DNA of 56,758 nucleotides from Streptomyces sp. ISL-94 (GCF_018614075.1 NZ_JAGGOZ010000068.1:1-56758), one strand, 5' to 3'; positions 1 to 8,373 are shown, numbered from the stretch's first letter. Translations and numbers: made by a program. The notes: generated from the letters alone by a model not told the origin.

Positions 1-26
1 GCCAACCATTCTTAGGGAACCCCGCC

Positions 27-488
27 ATGACCGATACCCCCGCCCTGGTCATCCGCCCCGCCACCGAGGCCGATCTGCCCGCCATCGTCGCCATGCTCGC
101 CGACGACCCCCTCGGGGCCACTCGGGAATCCCCGGAGGACCTCACCCCGTACCTCGCGGCTCTCAAGCGCCTGGCCGAAGATCCGAACCAGCACCTGGTC
201 GTCGCCGTCCGCGCGGACCGCGTCGTGGGCATCCTCCAGCTCACCATCGTCCCGGGCCTCTCCCGCAAGGGATCCACCCGCTCCATCATCGAAGGGGTCC
301 GCGTCCACACCGACGAACGGGGCAGCGGCCTGGGTACCACCTTCGTCGAATGGGCCATCGAGAAGTCCCGCGACGAGAACTGCGACCTGGTGCAGTTGAC
401 CTCGGACGCGACCCGGACCGACGCCCACCGCTTCTACGAGCGGCTCGGCTTCGCCGCCTCCCACGTCGGGTTCAAACTTCAGCTCTGA
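27..488 (+). CDS. GNAT family N-acetyltransferase
   Basis: A 153-aa single-domain GNAT protein, probably a cytoplasmic acetyl-CoA-dependent acetyltransferase of unknown substrate. The fold is visible in order: an N-terminal beta strand (LVIRPATEADLPAIVAML), a central strand with VVAVRADRVVGILQLTIVPGL, the acetyl-CoA-binding motif A region (RVHTDERGSGLGTTFVEWAI, where the usual Q/RxxGxG/A appears as RGSGLG), and a C-terminal ATRTDAHRFYERLGF motif typical of GNATs. An AGGGAAC stretch precedes the ATG. A strong hairpin follows the stop, so it is probably transcribed alone. The substrate cannot be told from sequence. Confidence 0.88.
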   Translation: MTDTPALVIRPATEADLPAIVAMLADDPLGATRESPEDLTPYLAALKRLAEDPNQHLVVAVRADRVVGILQLTIVPGLSRKGSTRSIIEGVRVHTDERGSGLGTTFVEWAIEKSRDENCDLVQLTSDATRTDAHRFYERLGFAASHVGFKLQL

Positions 489-498
489 GCGTCGGTGC

Positions 499-533
499 CG
501 TAGGCCGGCCGCCGTGTCGGCGGCCCGGCCTAC
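499..533 (+). terminator. Hairpin downstream of the GNAT gene
   Basis: A 14-bp stem with one bulged C (GTAGGCCGGCCGCC paired with GGCGGCCCGGCCTAC) lies 10 nt after the GNAT stop. There is no T tract, as is common in Streptomyces. It also overlaps the most upstream possible start (514) of the next gene, which argues for the start at 544. Confidence 0.6.
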
Positions 534-544
534 GATCGGGAGGA
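531..544 (+). promoter_or_regulatory. -10 hexamer for a probable leaderless mRNA
   Basis: TACGAT at 531-536 ends 7 nt before the ATG at 544, placing the expected transcription start on or next to the start codon. A GGGAGG directly abuts the ATG, too close to act as a normal ribosome-binding site. Confidence 0.4.
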
Positions 545-1719
545 TGAGCCCCAGCCTTCCCCTCGTCAGCACCGCCGAGCGCCGCCACCGGCTCGGCCGT
601 CGCCACCGCCTGGCTCCCTCGACTCGCGTCGCCACCGCTGCCCAGGCGGCGGACGCCGTCGTGGCCCTGCACGCCACCGACGCCGCGACCCTCTTCCTCT
701 CCATCCGCGCCCGGCTCAGCGCGGGCGGCCCGGAGGCGATCGAACAGGCGCTCTACGAGGACGTGGGCCTTGTCCGGCTGCTGAGCATGCGCAACACGCT
801 CTTCGCTGTCTCGAGGGACCTCGCTCCGCACGTCGACTCCTCCACCGCGCGGGCCATCGCCGTCAAAGAGCGCCGCACTCTCCTCAAGCACCTCGACGAG
901 GACGGCCAGGGACTGGACGCCGCCTGGCTGGCCCAGGCCGAGAGCGCGGCGCTCGAAGCCCTCGACCGCAGCGGCCCCTGCACCGGCAGCCAGCTGTCAG
1001 CGGCCGTACCCGCCCTGCGCCGGAAGATCACCATCGGCAGGGGCAAGAAGTACGAGACGCAGACCGGTGTCGCCACCCGCGTCATCCGCCTGCTGGCCGC
1101 CGACGGCCGGATCCGGCGCGACCGCCCGCGCGGATCATGGACCTCCAGCCAGTTCCGCTGGGTCCACACCGAACCCTGGCCCGCCGTGCCCCCAGCCGAA
1201 GCCCGGGCCGAGATCGCCCGCCGCTGGCTCCACGCCTACGGTCCGGCCACCGAGACCGACCTCAGGTGGTGGACCGGCTGGACCCTCACCGACGTCCGCA
1301 AGGCCCTCGCGGCCGTGGGCCCCGACCAGGTCCGCCTCGACGACGGGACCACAGCCCTCGTCAGCCCCGGTGACACCACGCCCGAACCGGCCCCGGAGCC
1401 CTGGGCCGCCCTGTTGCCCGGGCTCGACCCCAGCGGCATGGGCTGGGCCGACCGCGGCTTCCACCTCGATCCCGCGCACCGGCCCGCCCTCTTCGACTAC
1501 GCCGGCAACATCGGCCCCACCGTGTGGTGGAACGGCGAGATCGTCGGCGGCTGGGCCCAGCGCACCGACGGCCAGGTCGTCTGGCGGCTGCTGGGCAGCC
1601 CCGGCCGCGCCGCCGAGAAGGCGATCACCGCCGAGGCCGACCGCCTCGCCGCATGGGTGGGCGGCGCCCGCATCACCCCGCGCTTCCGCACCCCTCTGGA
1701 GCGCGAACTCGTCGCCTGA
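544..1719 (+). CDS. Winged-helix DNA-binding domain protein (HTH_42, AlkZ/YcaQ-type)
   Basis: A 391-aa protein of the HTH_42 superfamily, which includes the DNA interstrand-crosslink glycosylase AlkZ and many uncharacterised actinobacterial homologues. Family hallmarks are the N-terminal RRHRLGRRHRLAP segment followed by VVALHATDAATLFLSIRARL, the SMRNTLFAV strand, a central winged-helix region (TGVATRVIRLLAADGRIRR) and a C-terminal WAALLPGLDPSGMGWADR segment with later YAGNIGPTVWWNGEIVGGW. A GTG at 514 would add ten residues but sits in the upstream hairpin; ATG 544 follows a -10 hexamer. The gene converges on a serine hydrolase with only 9 nt between stops. A DNA-repair role is suggested by family only. 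Confidence 0.85.
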   Translation: MSPSLPLVSTAERRHRLGRRHRLAPSTRVATAAQAADAVVALHATDAATLFLSIRARLSAGGPEAIEQALYEDVGLVRLLSMRNTLFAVSRDLAPHVDSSTARAIAVKERRTLLKHLDEDGQGLDAAWLAQAESAALEALDRSGPCTGSQLSAAVPALRRKITIGRGKKYETQTGVATRVIRLLAADGRIRRDRPRGSWTSSQFRWVHTEPWPAVPPAEARAEIARRWLHAYGPATETDLRWWTGWTLTDVRKALAAVGPDQVRLDDGTTALVSPGDTTPEPAPEPWAALLPGLDPSGMGWADRGFHLDPAHRPALFDYAGNIGPTVWWNGEIVGGWAQRTDGQVVWRLLGSPGRAAEKAITAEADRLAAWVGGARITPRFRTPLERELVA

Positions 1720-1728
1720 GCAAGGGCG

Positions 1729-3114
1729 TCAGCCGATACCCCGCCAGCCCTGCGGGTCCACCCCGCCGGGCACCGGGGCCTGGGCGTCGTACGGCTCCCG
1801 CGTGAACACGAAGGACGCCAGATCGAGGTGGCTCACCGAGCCGTCGGCACGGCGTACCGCCCGCAGCGTCTCTCCCGCGTAGTAGCCGGACAGGCCCGTC
1901 CACGTGCCGTCCGGCTCCGCACGGAAGCGGGCGGTGCGACCGGCCGCGCCCACCGGGGCGAGCTCCAGCGACCCGTCCGCCTTCAGCCGCACGACGTGCG
2001 GCAAGGTCCCCCAGTACCAGGGGCCGCACACCTCCAGCGGGACCTGATCGGCTTCCCGGAAGGGCCGCCACGGCTGCGGGAACCGCGGCTCGGCGTCCGC
2101 CACGATCGCCACCAGGTCCGCGGCCACCGAGGAGGCCGGCAGGCCCGAGGTGCAGTTCGCGAGCACCACCGCCGCCACGTCGTCCGCCTCGCTCAGCAAC
2201 AGCCCCGCGACGAACCCCGGCAGCGATCCGCTGTGCCCCGCGAGCTGGCGCTCGCCCTGGGCCGTCAACTGCATCCCCAGCCCGTAGCCGAGCTCGGCGA
2301 AGCCCGGTTCCGGCGGCGCCGCCGACGTACGCATCTCCCGTACGGACTTGGCGCTCAGCACGCGCTCGTCCCCGCGCAGCAGGAAGTCCGCGAACCGCGC
2401 CAGGTCCCGCGTCGTGGACCACAGCTGGCCGGCAGGCGCCATGAGGCCCAGGTCCTCCAGCGGCTCGGGCAGCATCACGTCCGCCCAGGGGTGTACCGCC
2501 CAGCCGCCCGCGTGCGGCGCCTGCGGCAGCCCGCTCGTCCGGTCCAGACCCAGCGGTTCCAGCACCTCGGCCCGCAGCACCTCTTCCCACGGCTTGCCGC
2601 GCAGTGCCTCGACGAGCGAACCCAGCAGTGTGTAACCCGGGTTGGAGTAGTGGTGCCGGCTTCCGGGCGTGTGCCGGAACGGCTCGTCGCCCAGGACGTC
2701 GGCGAGCTCGGGCCGCAGCCCGCCCGGCGTGCGCTCCCACCACTCGCCGGGTGTTTCCGCCGCCAGACCGCCGGTGTGGGCCAGCAACTGAGCGACGGTC
2801 ACCTCGCCGGCGCCGGTACCGGGCAGGTGCTTCTCCAGCTGATCCGCGAGCCCCAGCAGCCCCTCGTCCCGCAGCCGCATCACGAGAACAGCGGTGAAGG
2901 TCTTGCTGATCGACCCGATCCGGTACTGGACGTTCCCGTCGGGGCCGTGCCCCTCCACCGAGGTCCGGGAGCCCTCCCAGACCACTTCCCCGCCCCGCAC
3001 GACGGCCGCCACCACGGACGGCGCCCGCCCTTCGCTCTGGGCGACGGCGATCCGGTGCCTCAGCGCACGCCGGGTGGCAGGGAGAAGTTCAAGGTCCTCA
3101 GAGAGCTCATCCAT
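1729..3114 (-). CDS. Serine hydrolase, beta-lactamase/D-alanyl-D-alanine carboxypeptidase family
   Basis: A 461-aa class-C beta-lactamase-like serine hydrolase. The SxxK nucleophile motif is seen as GSISKTFTA (about residues 67-75), a Y-x-N element as HYSNPGYTLLGSLVE near residue 155, and an HSG triad-like motif as LAGHSGSLPGF near residue 295. The C-terminal ~110 residues resemble the beta-barrel that many of these enzymes carry. No Sec signal peptide is visible, so it may be cytoplasmic, with a peptidase or esterase function. Its ATG lies 9 nt after the dnaB stop with no clear ribosome-binding site, so translation may be coupled to dnaB. Confidence 0.85.
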   Translation of the reverse strand: MDELSEDLELLPATRRALRHRIAVAQSEGRAPSVVAAVVRGGEVVWEGSRTSVEGHGPDGNVQYRIGSISKTFTAVLVMRLRDEGLLGLADQLEKHLPGTGAGEVTVAQLLAHTGGLAAETPGEWWERTPGGLRPELADVLGDEPFRHTPGSRHHYSNPGYTLLGSLVEALRGKPWEEVLRAEVLEPLGLDRTSGLPQAPHAGGWAVHPWADVMLPEPLEDLGLMAPAGQLWSTTRDLARFADFLLRGDERVLSAKSVREMRTSAAPPEPGFAELGYGLGMQLTAQGERQLAGHSGSLPGFVAGLLLSEADDVAAVVLANCTSGLPASSVAADLVAIVADAEPRFPQPWRPFREADQVPLEVCGPWYWGTLPHVVRLKADGSLELAPVGAAGRTARFRAEPDGTWTGLSGYYAGETLRAVRRADGSVSHLDLASFVFTREPYDAQAPVPGGVDPQGWRGIG

Positions 3115-3123
3115 GATCGGATG

Positions 3124-4605
3124 CTACGTGTTGGCCATGTCCACGAAGCGCGAATAGTGGCCCTGGAAGGCGACGGTGATCGTGGCCGTAGGGCCGTTAC
3201 GGTGTTTCGCCACGATCAGGTCCGCCTCACCCGCGCGCGGGGACTCCTTCTCGTACGCGTCCTCACGGTGCAGCAGGATCACCATGTCGGCGTCCTGCTC
3301 GATCGAGCCCGACTCACGCAGGTCGGAGACCATCGGCTTCTTGTCGGTGCGCTGTTCCGGGCCACGGTTCAGCTGGGAGAGCGCGATCACGGGGACCTCG
3401 AGCTCCTTCGCCAGCAGCTTGAGGTTTCGCGACATGTCCGAGACCTCCTGCTGGCGGCTCTCGGGACGGCGCGAGCCGCCCGACTGCATCAGCTGGAGGT
3501 AGTCGATGACCACGAGCGAGAGGTCATTGCGCTGTTTGAGCCGGCGGCACTTGGCCCGGATCTCCATCATCGACAGGTTGGGGGAGTCGTCGATGTACAG
3601 GGGGGCGGCGGAGACGTCCGGCATCCGGCGGGCCAGCCGGGTCCAGTCGTCGTCCGTCATCGTCCCCGAGCGCATGTGGTGCAGAGCCACCCGGGCCTCC
3701 GCCGACAGCAGGCGCATCGCGATCTCGTTGCGCCCCATTTCGAGGGAGAAGATCACGCTCGGCAGGTTGCTCTTGATGGAGCAGGCCCGGGCGAAGTCCA
3801 GCGCGAGGGTGGACTTGCCCATCGCGGGACGGGCGGCGATGACGATCATCTGGCCCGGGTGCAGGCCGTTGGTCAGCGAGTCGAGATCCGTGAAGCCGGT
3901 CGGAACGCCCGACATCTGGCCGCTGCGCGACCCGATCGCCTCGATCTCGTCGAGGGCGCCCTCCATGATGTCGCCCAGCGGCAGGTAGTCCTCGGAGGTC
4001 CGCTGCTCGGTGACGGCGTAGATCTCGGCCTGGGCGCTGTTGACGATCTCGTCGACGTCGCCGTCGGCGGCGTAGCCCATCTGCGTGATCTTCGTACCGG
4101 CGGCGACGAGGCGGCGCAGGACGGCTCGCTCGTGGACGATCTCCGCGTAGTACTCGGCGTTCGCAGCGGTCGGGACGGACTGCACCAGCGTGTGCAGGTA
4201 CGAGGCCCCGCCGACCTTGCCGATCTCACCGCGCCGGGTCAGTTCGGCGCCGACGGTGATCGGGTCGGCCGGCTCGCCCTTCGCGTACAGGTCGAGGATG
4301 GCCTGGTAGATCGTTTCGTGCGAGGGCCGGTAGAAATCGTGTCCCTTGAGGACCTCGACCACGTCGGCGATCGCGTCCTTGGACAGCAGCATGCCGCCGA
4401 GGACCGACTGCTCGGCGTCGAGGTCCTGTGGGGGGACGCGCTCGAAGCCGCCACCGCCGCCGTCCCAGGAGCCGCCCTCGCGGCCCCGGTCGTGCTGTTC
4501 GTCCCCGCGGCCGCGGCCCTCGCCGTTACGGCGCGGACGGGCGGGCAGACGGTCGCCAGGACCGCTGTCGGCCCAAGGGTCGTCCATGGGCTCGGGCATG
4601 CTCAC
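3124..4605 (-). CDS. dnaB: Replicative DNA helicase DnaB
   Basis: The hexameric 5'-3' helicase that unwinds DNA at the replication fork and binds primase. The 493-aa protein has a Gly/Arg-rich N-terminal tail of ~50 residues, the N-terminal DnaB domain from VPPQDLDAEQSVLGGMLLSKDAI, and a RecA-like motor with Walker A IAARPAMGKSTLAL, Walker B LVVIDYLQLM and the C-terminal RNGPTATITVAFQGHYSRF. No intein is present, although actinobacterial DnaB often has one. The open frame extends to 4698, but GTG 4605 has a strong GGAGGAGG site just upstream and matches the family start. A DnaA-box cluster lies upstream. Confidence 0.97.
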   Translation of the reverse strand: MSMPEPMDDPWADSGPGDRLPARPRRNGEGRGRGDEQHDRGREGGSWDGGGGGFERVPPQDLDAEQSVLGGMLLSKDAIADVVEVLKGHDFYRPSHETIYQAILDLYAKGEPADPITVGAELTRRGEIGKVGGASYLHTLVQSVPTAANAEYYAEIVHERAVLRRLVAAGTKITQMGYAADGDVDEIVNSAQAEIYAVTEQRTSEDYLPLGDIMEGALDEIEAIGSRSGQMSGVPTGFTDLDSLTNGLHPGQMIVIAARPAMGKSTLALDFARACSIKSNLPSVIFSLEMGRNEIAMRLLSAEARVALHHMRSGTMTDDDWTRLARRMPDVSAAPLYIDDSPNLSMMEIRAKCRRLKQRNDLSLVVIDYLQLMQSGGSRRPESRQQEVSDMSRNLKLLAKELEVPVIALSQLNRGPEQRTDKKPMVSDLRESGSIEQDADMVILLHREDAYEKESPRAGEADLIVAKHRNGPTATITVAFQGHYSRFVDMANT

Positions 4606-4752
4606 CGGGCCGCCTCCTCCCGTCCGCAACGCGGACCTCGCCGTGCCGACTCTTTCTACGACACGGCTCTGACATTTGGGGCACCCGAAACGGCTCACGG
4701 CGAGACGGGCAACGCACCACGGTAGGGCCGCGAGCGGCGTCAGCCAATCTTG

Positions 4753-4852
4753 TTATCCACAGGCTGTGTGGATGAGATGTGGACGACGGCGCCAATGCTG
4801 TGGGTAAGTCGCCGGAAGCTGTGCACGGACCGGGGGACGACGCTGTGGACAA
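4753..4852. promoter_or_regulatory. DnaA-box cluster upstream of dnaB
   Basis: Five box-like 9-mers lie within 100 nt: TTATCCACA at 4753-4761 (forward), and on the reverse strand TCATCCACA (4767-4775), TCGTCCACA (4778-4786), TTACCCACA (4799-4807) and TTGTCCACA (4844-4852). TTGTCCACA is the preferred Streptomyces box and TCATCCACA recurs in oriC. The site could regulate dnaB or titrate DnaA; neither is shown by the sequence. Confidence 0.6.
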
Positions 4853-5004
4853 AATCACCTGCCCCACCTCCACACCCGCACTGACCTGCTATTTTGCGGT
4901 TCGGAGCCCGCTCGACGGAAAAATCTTGGCCACTGTCTCAAGATCACCTCCAACGGGTCCGAAGGAACGCCCTAGTCAGGACCTCAGTAAGGATCCAACG
5001 ACCC

Positions 5005-5040
5005 TTGCATCCATTACCTGTGGAAGATTAGATTGAGCCC
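5005..5040 (+). promoter_or_regulatory. Promoter of the MATE gene, probably leaderless
   Basis: TTGCAT (5005-5010) and TAGATT (5029-5034) are separated by 18 nt. The -10 ends 6 nt before the ATG at 5041, and no ribosome-binding site is visible, so the transcript probably starts at or next to the ATG. Confidence 0.5.
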
Positions 5041-6378
5041 ATGACACAGGCCCCCGCAGCACCGAAGGCTGCGCCGAGACGGCACGACCGCGAGATCTTC
5101 GCACTCGCCGTTCCCGCCTTCGGCGCACTCGTCGCCGAACCCCTCTTCGTGATGGCCGACAGCGCCATTGTGGGACACCTCGGCACACCTCAGCTGGCGG
5201 GCCTCGGTATCGCAGCCGCTCTCCTCACCACCGCCGTCAGCGTCTTTGTCTTCCTCGCCTACGCCACCACCGCGGCCGTCTCCCGCCGGGTCGGGTCGGG
5301 CGACCTCCAGGCCGCGATCCGGCAGGGCATGGACGGCATCTGGCTCGCCCTGCTGATCGGCGCGGCCGTCATCGCCGTGGTCCTGCCCGCGGCGCCCTCG
5401 CTGATCTCCCTCTTCGGGGCCTCCGACACCGTCGCCCCGTACGCGATCACCTATCTGCGGATCTCCGCGCTCGGCATCCCGGCCATGCTCATGGTCCTGG
5501 CCGCCACGGGTGTCATCCGCGGCCTCCAGGACACCCGCACCCCGCTCTACGTCGCAGTCGGGGGCTTCGCCCTCAACGCAGGCCTGAACGCCCTCCTCGT
5601 CTACGGCGCCGGCCTGGGGATCGCCGGCTCCGCCTGGGGCACGGTCATCGCCCAGTGCGCCATGGCCGCCGCCTACCTGGTCGTCGTCGTCCGCGGGGCC
5701 CGGCGGCACGGGGCCTCGCTGCGCCCCGACCTCGCGGGGATCCGGGCCTGTGCACAGGCCGGCGCACCGCTGCTGGTCCGCACCCTGTCGCTGCGCGCCA
5801 TCCTGATGATCGCGACGGCCGTGGCAGCCCGGCTCGGCGACGCCGACATCGCGGCCCACCAGATCCTGCTCTCCCTGTGGAGCCTGCTCGCCTTCGCCCT
5901 GGACGCCATCGCGATCGCCGGGCAGGCGATCATCGGGCGCTACTTGGGTGCGGGCGACACCGAGGGCGCCAAGGCCGTCTGCCGCCGCATGGTGCAGTGG
6001 GGGATCGCCGCGGGCGTCGTCCTCGGCCTGCTGGTCGTCCTGGCCAGTCCCGTGTTCATTCCGCTGTTCACCAGCGACCCGGCGGTCGAGGACACCCTGC
6101 TGCCTGCCCTCCTCGTCGTGGCTCTCTCCCAGCCCGTCTCCGGCATCGTCTTCGTGCTCGACGGGGTCTTGATGGGCGCAGGCGACGGCGGCTACCTGGC
6201 CAGGGCGATGCTGCTGACGCTGGCTGTGTTCACCCCGGCGGCCCTCCTCGTCCCGACCGTGGGAGGCGGCCTGACGACGCTCTGGTGGGCGATGACCCTC
6301 ATGATGCTGGCCCGGATGGTCACCCTCCAGCTGCGCGCCCGCTCGGGCCGCTGGCTGGTCGCGGGAGCCACCCGCTGA
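5041..6378 (+). CDS. MATE family efflux transporter (DinF-like)
   Basis: A 445-aa polytopic membrane protein of the MATE family, expected to export drugs or metabolites in exchange for Na+ or H+. It begins with a short cytoplasmic tail and then IFALAVPAFGALVAEPLFVMADSAIVGHLG, the conserved first helix of DinF-type MATE proteins; about 12 hydrophobic helices follow, with the internal two-fold repeat visible as a second AGAPLLVRTLSLRAILMIATAVAARLGDADIAAHQI. Length is normal. Two parS sites follow the stop. The substrate cannot be inferred. Confidence 0.93.
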   Translation: MTQAPAAPKAAPRRHDREIFALAVPAFGALVAEPLFVMADSAIVGHLGTPQLAGLGIAAALLTTAVSVFVFLAYATTAAVSRRVGSGDLQAAIRQGMDGIWLALLIGAAVIAVVLPAAPSLISLFGASDTVAPYAITYLRISALGIPAMLMVLAATGVIRGLQDTRTPLYVAVGGFALNAGLNALLVYGAGLGIAGSAWGTVIAQCAMAAAYLVVVVRGARRHGASLRPDLAGIRACAQAGAPLLVRTLSLRAILMIATAVAARLGDADIAAHQILLSLWSLLAFALDAIAIAGQAIIGRYLGAGDTEGAKAVCRRMVQWGIAAGVVLGLLVVLASPVFIPLFTSDPAVEDTLLPALLVVALSQPVSGIVFVLDGVLMGAGDGGYLARAMLLTLAVFTPAALLVPTVGGGLTTLWWAMTLMMLARMVTLQLRARSGRWLVAGATR

Positions 6379-6389
6379 ACCACGGGGCA

Positions 6390-6405
6390 TGTTTCACGTG
6401 AAACA
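6390..6405. other. parS site (ParB-binding)
   Basis: TGTTTCACGTGAAACA is a perfect 16-bp palindrome matching the Streptomyces parS consensus, 11 nt after the MATE stop. ParB binds such sites to build the nucleoprotein complex used in chromosome segregation. Confidence 0.92.
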
Positions 6406-6426
6406 TCGCCCCTCACCCAGCCCAGA

Positions 6427-6442
6427 TGTTTCACGTGAAACA
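6427..6442. other. parS site, second of a close pair
   Basis: A second perfect TGTTTCACGTGAAACA lies 37 nt centre to centre from the site at 6390. It falls between the convergent MATE and rplI genes. Confidence 0.92.
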
Positions 6443-6463
6443 CCATCTGCGACCGGCAACGAC

Positions 6464-6495
6464 GAAGGGCCGCACCCCAGGGGGTGCGGCCCTTC
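6464..6495 (-). terminator. Terminator of the rpsF-ssb-rpsR-rplI operon
   Basis: A perfect 15-bp stem (GAAGGGCCGCACCCC with its complement at 6481-6495) and a 2-nt centre lies 11 nt beyond the rplI stop on the minus strand. It may also stop read-through from the MATE side. Confidence 0.8.
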
Positions 6496-6506
6496 ATGCG
6501 CAGCCC

Positions 6507-6953
6507 TTAGGCGGCGACGACCTCGATGCCCACGTTCGCGGCCACGTCGGCGTGCAGACGCACGGAGACCTGGTACGAACCGAGGGTCTTGATCGGGGAG
6601 CCCAGCTCAACGCGGCGCTTGTCGACCTTCGGGCCACCGGAAGCCTCGATCGCCGTGGCGATGTCGGCCGGGGTCACGGAACCGAAGAGACGACCGGCGT
6701 CACCCGCGCGGGTGGCCAGACGGACCTTCACGCCCTCGAGCTTGGCCTTGACTTCGTTGGCCTGCTCGATGGTCGCGATCTCGTGGATCTTGCGGGCGCG
6801 GCGGATCTGCGCCACGTCCTTCTCGCCACCCTTGGTCCAGCGGATCGCGAAACCACGCGGGACCAGGTAGTTGCGAGCGTAACCGTCCTTGACGTCGACG
6901 ACATCGCCGGCGGCACCGAGGCCAGAAACCTCGTGGGTCAGGATGATCTTCAT
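6507..6953 (-). CDS. rplI: 50S ribosomal protein L9
   Basis: Large-subunit protein L9, 148 aa, the normal length. It starts MKIILTHEVSGLGAAGDVVDVKDGYARNYLVPRGFA, the conserved N-terminal domain, followed by the long connecting helix and a C-terminal domain containing RLFGSVTPADIATAI. It is the last gene of the rpsF-ssb-rpsR-rplI operon, 18 nt after rpsR, and is followed by a strong hairpin. Confidence 0.98.
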   Translation of the reverse strand: MKIILTHEVSGLGAAGDVVDVKDGYARNYLVPRGFAIRWTKGGEKDVAQIRRARKIHEIATIEQANEVKAKLEGVKVRLATRAGDAGRLFGSVTPADIATAIEASGGPKVDKRRVELGSPIKTLGSYQVSVRLHADVAANVGIEVVAA

Positions 6954-6971
6954 TAGTCGGTCACCCTTTCC

Positions 6972-7208
6972 TTATCGCGCGGTGGACGTGTAGGGCAGCA
7001 GCGCCATCTCACGGCTGTTCTTGACGGCCGTGGCGACGTCACGCTGGTGCTGCGTGCAGTTGCCGGTAACGCGGCGGGCACGGATCTTGCCGCGGTCGGA
7101 AATGAACTTCCGCAGCATGTTCGTGTCCTTGTAGTCCACGTAAGCGGTCTTGTCCTTGCAGAACGCGCAGACCTTCTTCTTAGGCTTGCGCACAGGCGGC
7201 TTCGCCAT
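6972..7208 (-). CDS. rpsR: 30S ribosomal protein S18, zinc-binding form
   Basis: Small-subunit protein S18, 78 aa. The cysteines at VCAFCKD (residues 13 and 16) plus the later GNCTQHQ make this the C+ zinc-ribbon form rather than the cysteine-free paralogue that streptomycetes usually make under zinc limitation. The core KFISDRGKIRARRVTGNC motif is intact. It lies in the ssb-rpsR-rplI operon. Confidence 0.97.
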   Translation of the reverse strand: MAKPPVRKPKKKVCAFCKDKTAYVDYKDTNMLRKFISDRGKIRARRVTGNCTQHQRDVATAVKNSREMALLPYTSTAR

Positions 7209-7251
7209 TGTGTCTCTCCTGTGAAATCAAGAAGTGGGGTTGCGAGCTGCC

Positions 7252-7851
7252 CTAGAAGGGCGGCTCGTCCGAGTAGCCACCACCGGAGCCGCCGGAGCTT
7301 CCGCCCCAACCGCCCCCGCTGCCGCCCTGCTGCTGCTGGCCGCCGGCCGGCGCGCTGGACGCCCACGGGTCGTCGGAGGGAGCTCCGCCGCCCTGAGGTG
7401 CGGCGCCGCTGGGGGCTCCGCCCCAGCCACCGCCGCCGCCACCCTGCTGCTGACCGCCGCCGCCGTATCCACCCTGGCCACCGCGACCGGTGGTCTTGGC
7501 GACCTTGGCCGTGGCGGTCTTCAGGCTGGGGCCGACTTCCTCGACGTCCAGCTCATAGACCGTGCGCTTGACACCCTCACGGTCCTCGTACGACCGCTGC
7601 TTCAGCCGGCCCTGCACGATGACGCGCATGCCCCGCTGAAGGGACTCGGCGACGTTTTCCGCCGCCTGACGCCAGACCGAGCAGGTCAGGAACAGGCCTT
7701 CGCCGTCCTTCCACTCATTGGTCTGCTTGTCGAAGATGCGGGGAGTGGACGCGACACGGAACTTCGCGACCGCCGCACCCGAGGGGGTGAAGCGCAGCTC
7801 GGGGTCGTCGACGAGATTGCCGACGACCGTGATGACGGTCTCGCCTGCCAT
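7252..7851 (-). CDS. ssb: Single-stranded DNA-binding protein
   Basis: Ssb, 199 aa, coats single-stranded DNA during replication and repair. The N-terminal OB fold runs from MAGETVITVVGNLVDDPELRFTPSG to about residue 115 and includes FLTCSVWRQAAENVAESLQRGMRVIVQGRL. A long Gly/Gln-rich linker follows, and the protein ends in the acidic DEPPF tip through which Ssb recruits partner proteins. Gene context between rpsF and rpsR is the canonical one for the essential housekeeping Ssb. Confidence 0.97.
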   Translation of the reverse strand: MAGETVITVVGNLVDDPELRFTPSGAAVAKFRVASTPRIFDKQTNEWKDGEGLFLTCSVWRQAAENVAESLQRGMRVIVQGRLKQRSYEDREGVKRTVYELDVEEVGPSLKTATAKVAKTTGRGGQGGYGGGGQQQGGGGGGWGGAPSGAAPQGGGAPSDDPWASSAPAGGQQQQGGSGGGWGGSSGGSGGGYSDEPPF

Positions 7852-7924
7852 GGATGAACCTCTCGGCGGGGATTTGCTGCTGGGCTGCTGTGCTACTCGG
7901 TCCCGATTACCGCTGAACCGAAGT

Positions 7925-8215
7925 TCAGTGGGTCTCGGGGCGAAGGACCTTGGTCCGGAGAACCGACTCGTTCAGGTTCATCTGTCGGTCAAGCTCCTTG
8001 ACGACCGCAGGCTCGGCCTGAAGGTCGATGACCGAGTAGATGCCCTCGGGCTTCTTCTTGATCTCGTAAGCGAGACGACGACGGCCCCAGGTGTCGACCT
8101 TCTCGACCTTTCCGTTGCCCTCACGGACGACAGAAAGGAAGTTCTCGATCAGCGGGGAGACAGCGCGCTCCTCGAGATCGGGGTCGAGGATGACCATCAC
8201 TTCGTAGTGACGCAT
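7925..8215 (-). CDS. rpsF: 30S ribosomal protein S6
   Basis: Small-subunit protein S6, 96 aa, partner of S18 in the 30S platform. The sequence starts MRHYEVMVILDPDLEERAVSP, the family N-terminus, and contains WGRRRLAYEIKKKPEGIYSV. The frame is open to 8248, but ATG 8215 is chosen because AAAGGAGGTGG stands about 8 nt before it. It is the first gene of the ribosomal/ssb operon. Confidence 0.97.
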   Translation of the reverse strand: MRHYEVMVILDPDLEERAVSPLIENFLSVVREGNGKVEKVDTWGRRRLAYEIKKKPEGIYSVIDLQAEPAVVKELDRQMNLNESVLRTKVLRPETH

Positions 8216-8345
8216 GTGGAACCCACCTCCTTTGGACTCAGCGGCCACGGTCGTTCCGTGGCAGGAGGGTCGTGATGCGTGCGCACGGCGTCCGCAGAAC
8301 AGACACCGCGCAGACCGTACAGACTACCTGCTCGACTCCTTCCGG

Positions 8346-8373
8346 TTGAAATCCGACGGCAGGGGGACACAAT
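8346..8373 (+). promoter_or_regulatory. Possible promoter of the small membrane protein gene
   Basis: TTGAAA (8346-8351) and CACAAT (8368-8373) are separated by 16 nt, about 95 nt before the ATG at 8469. The fit to a housekeeping promoter is moderate. Confidence 0.35.

Larger units (their letters stand above)
4606..5040. other. dnaB/MATE divergent intergenic region with DnaA boxes
   Basis: This 435-nt gap separates the divergent dnaB and MATE genes. It holds the dnaB ribosome-binding site, a cluster of DnaA-box sequences (4753-4852) and the MATE promoter (5005-5034). It is richer in A/T than its surroundings. No gene was found in it. Confidence 0.7.

Noticed and set aside
1828..4725. 965-aa plus-strand open frame antisense to the serine hydrolase and dnaB
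   Set aside because: Its sequence is Arg/Gly/Val-rich without domains, lies opposite two well-recognised genes, and is the typical antisense frame of high-GC DNA.
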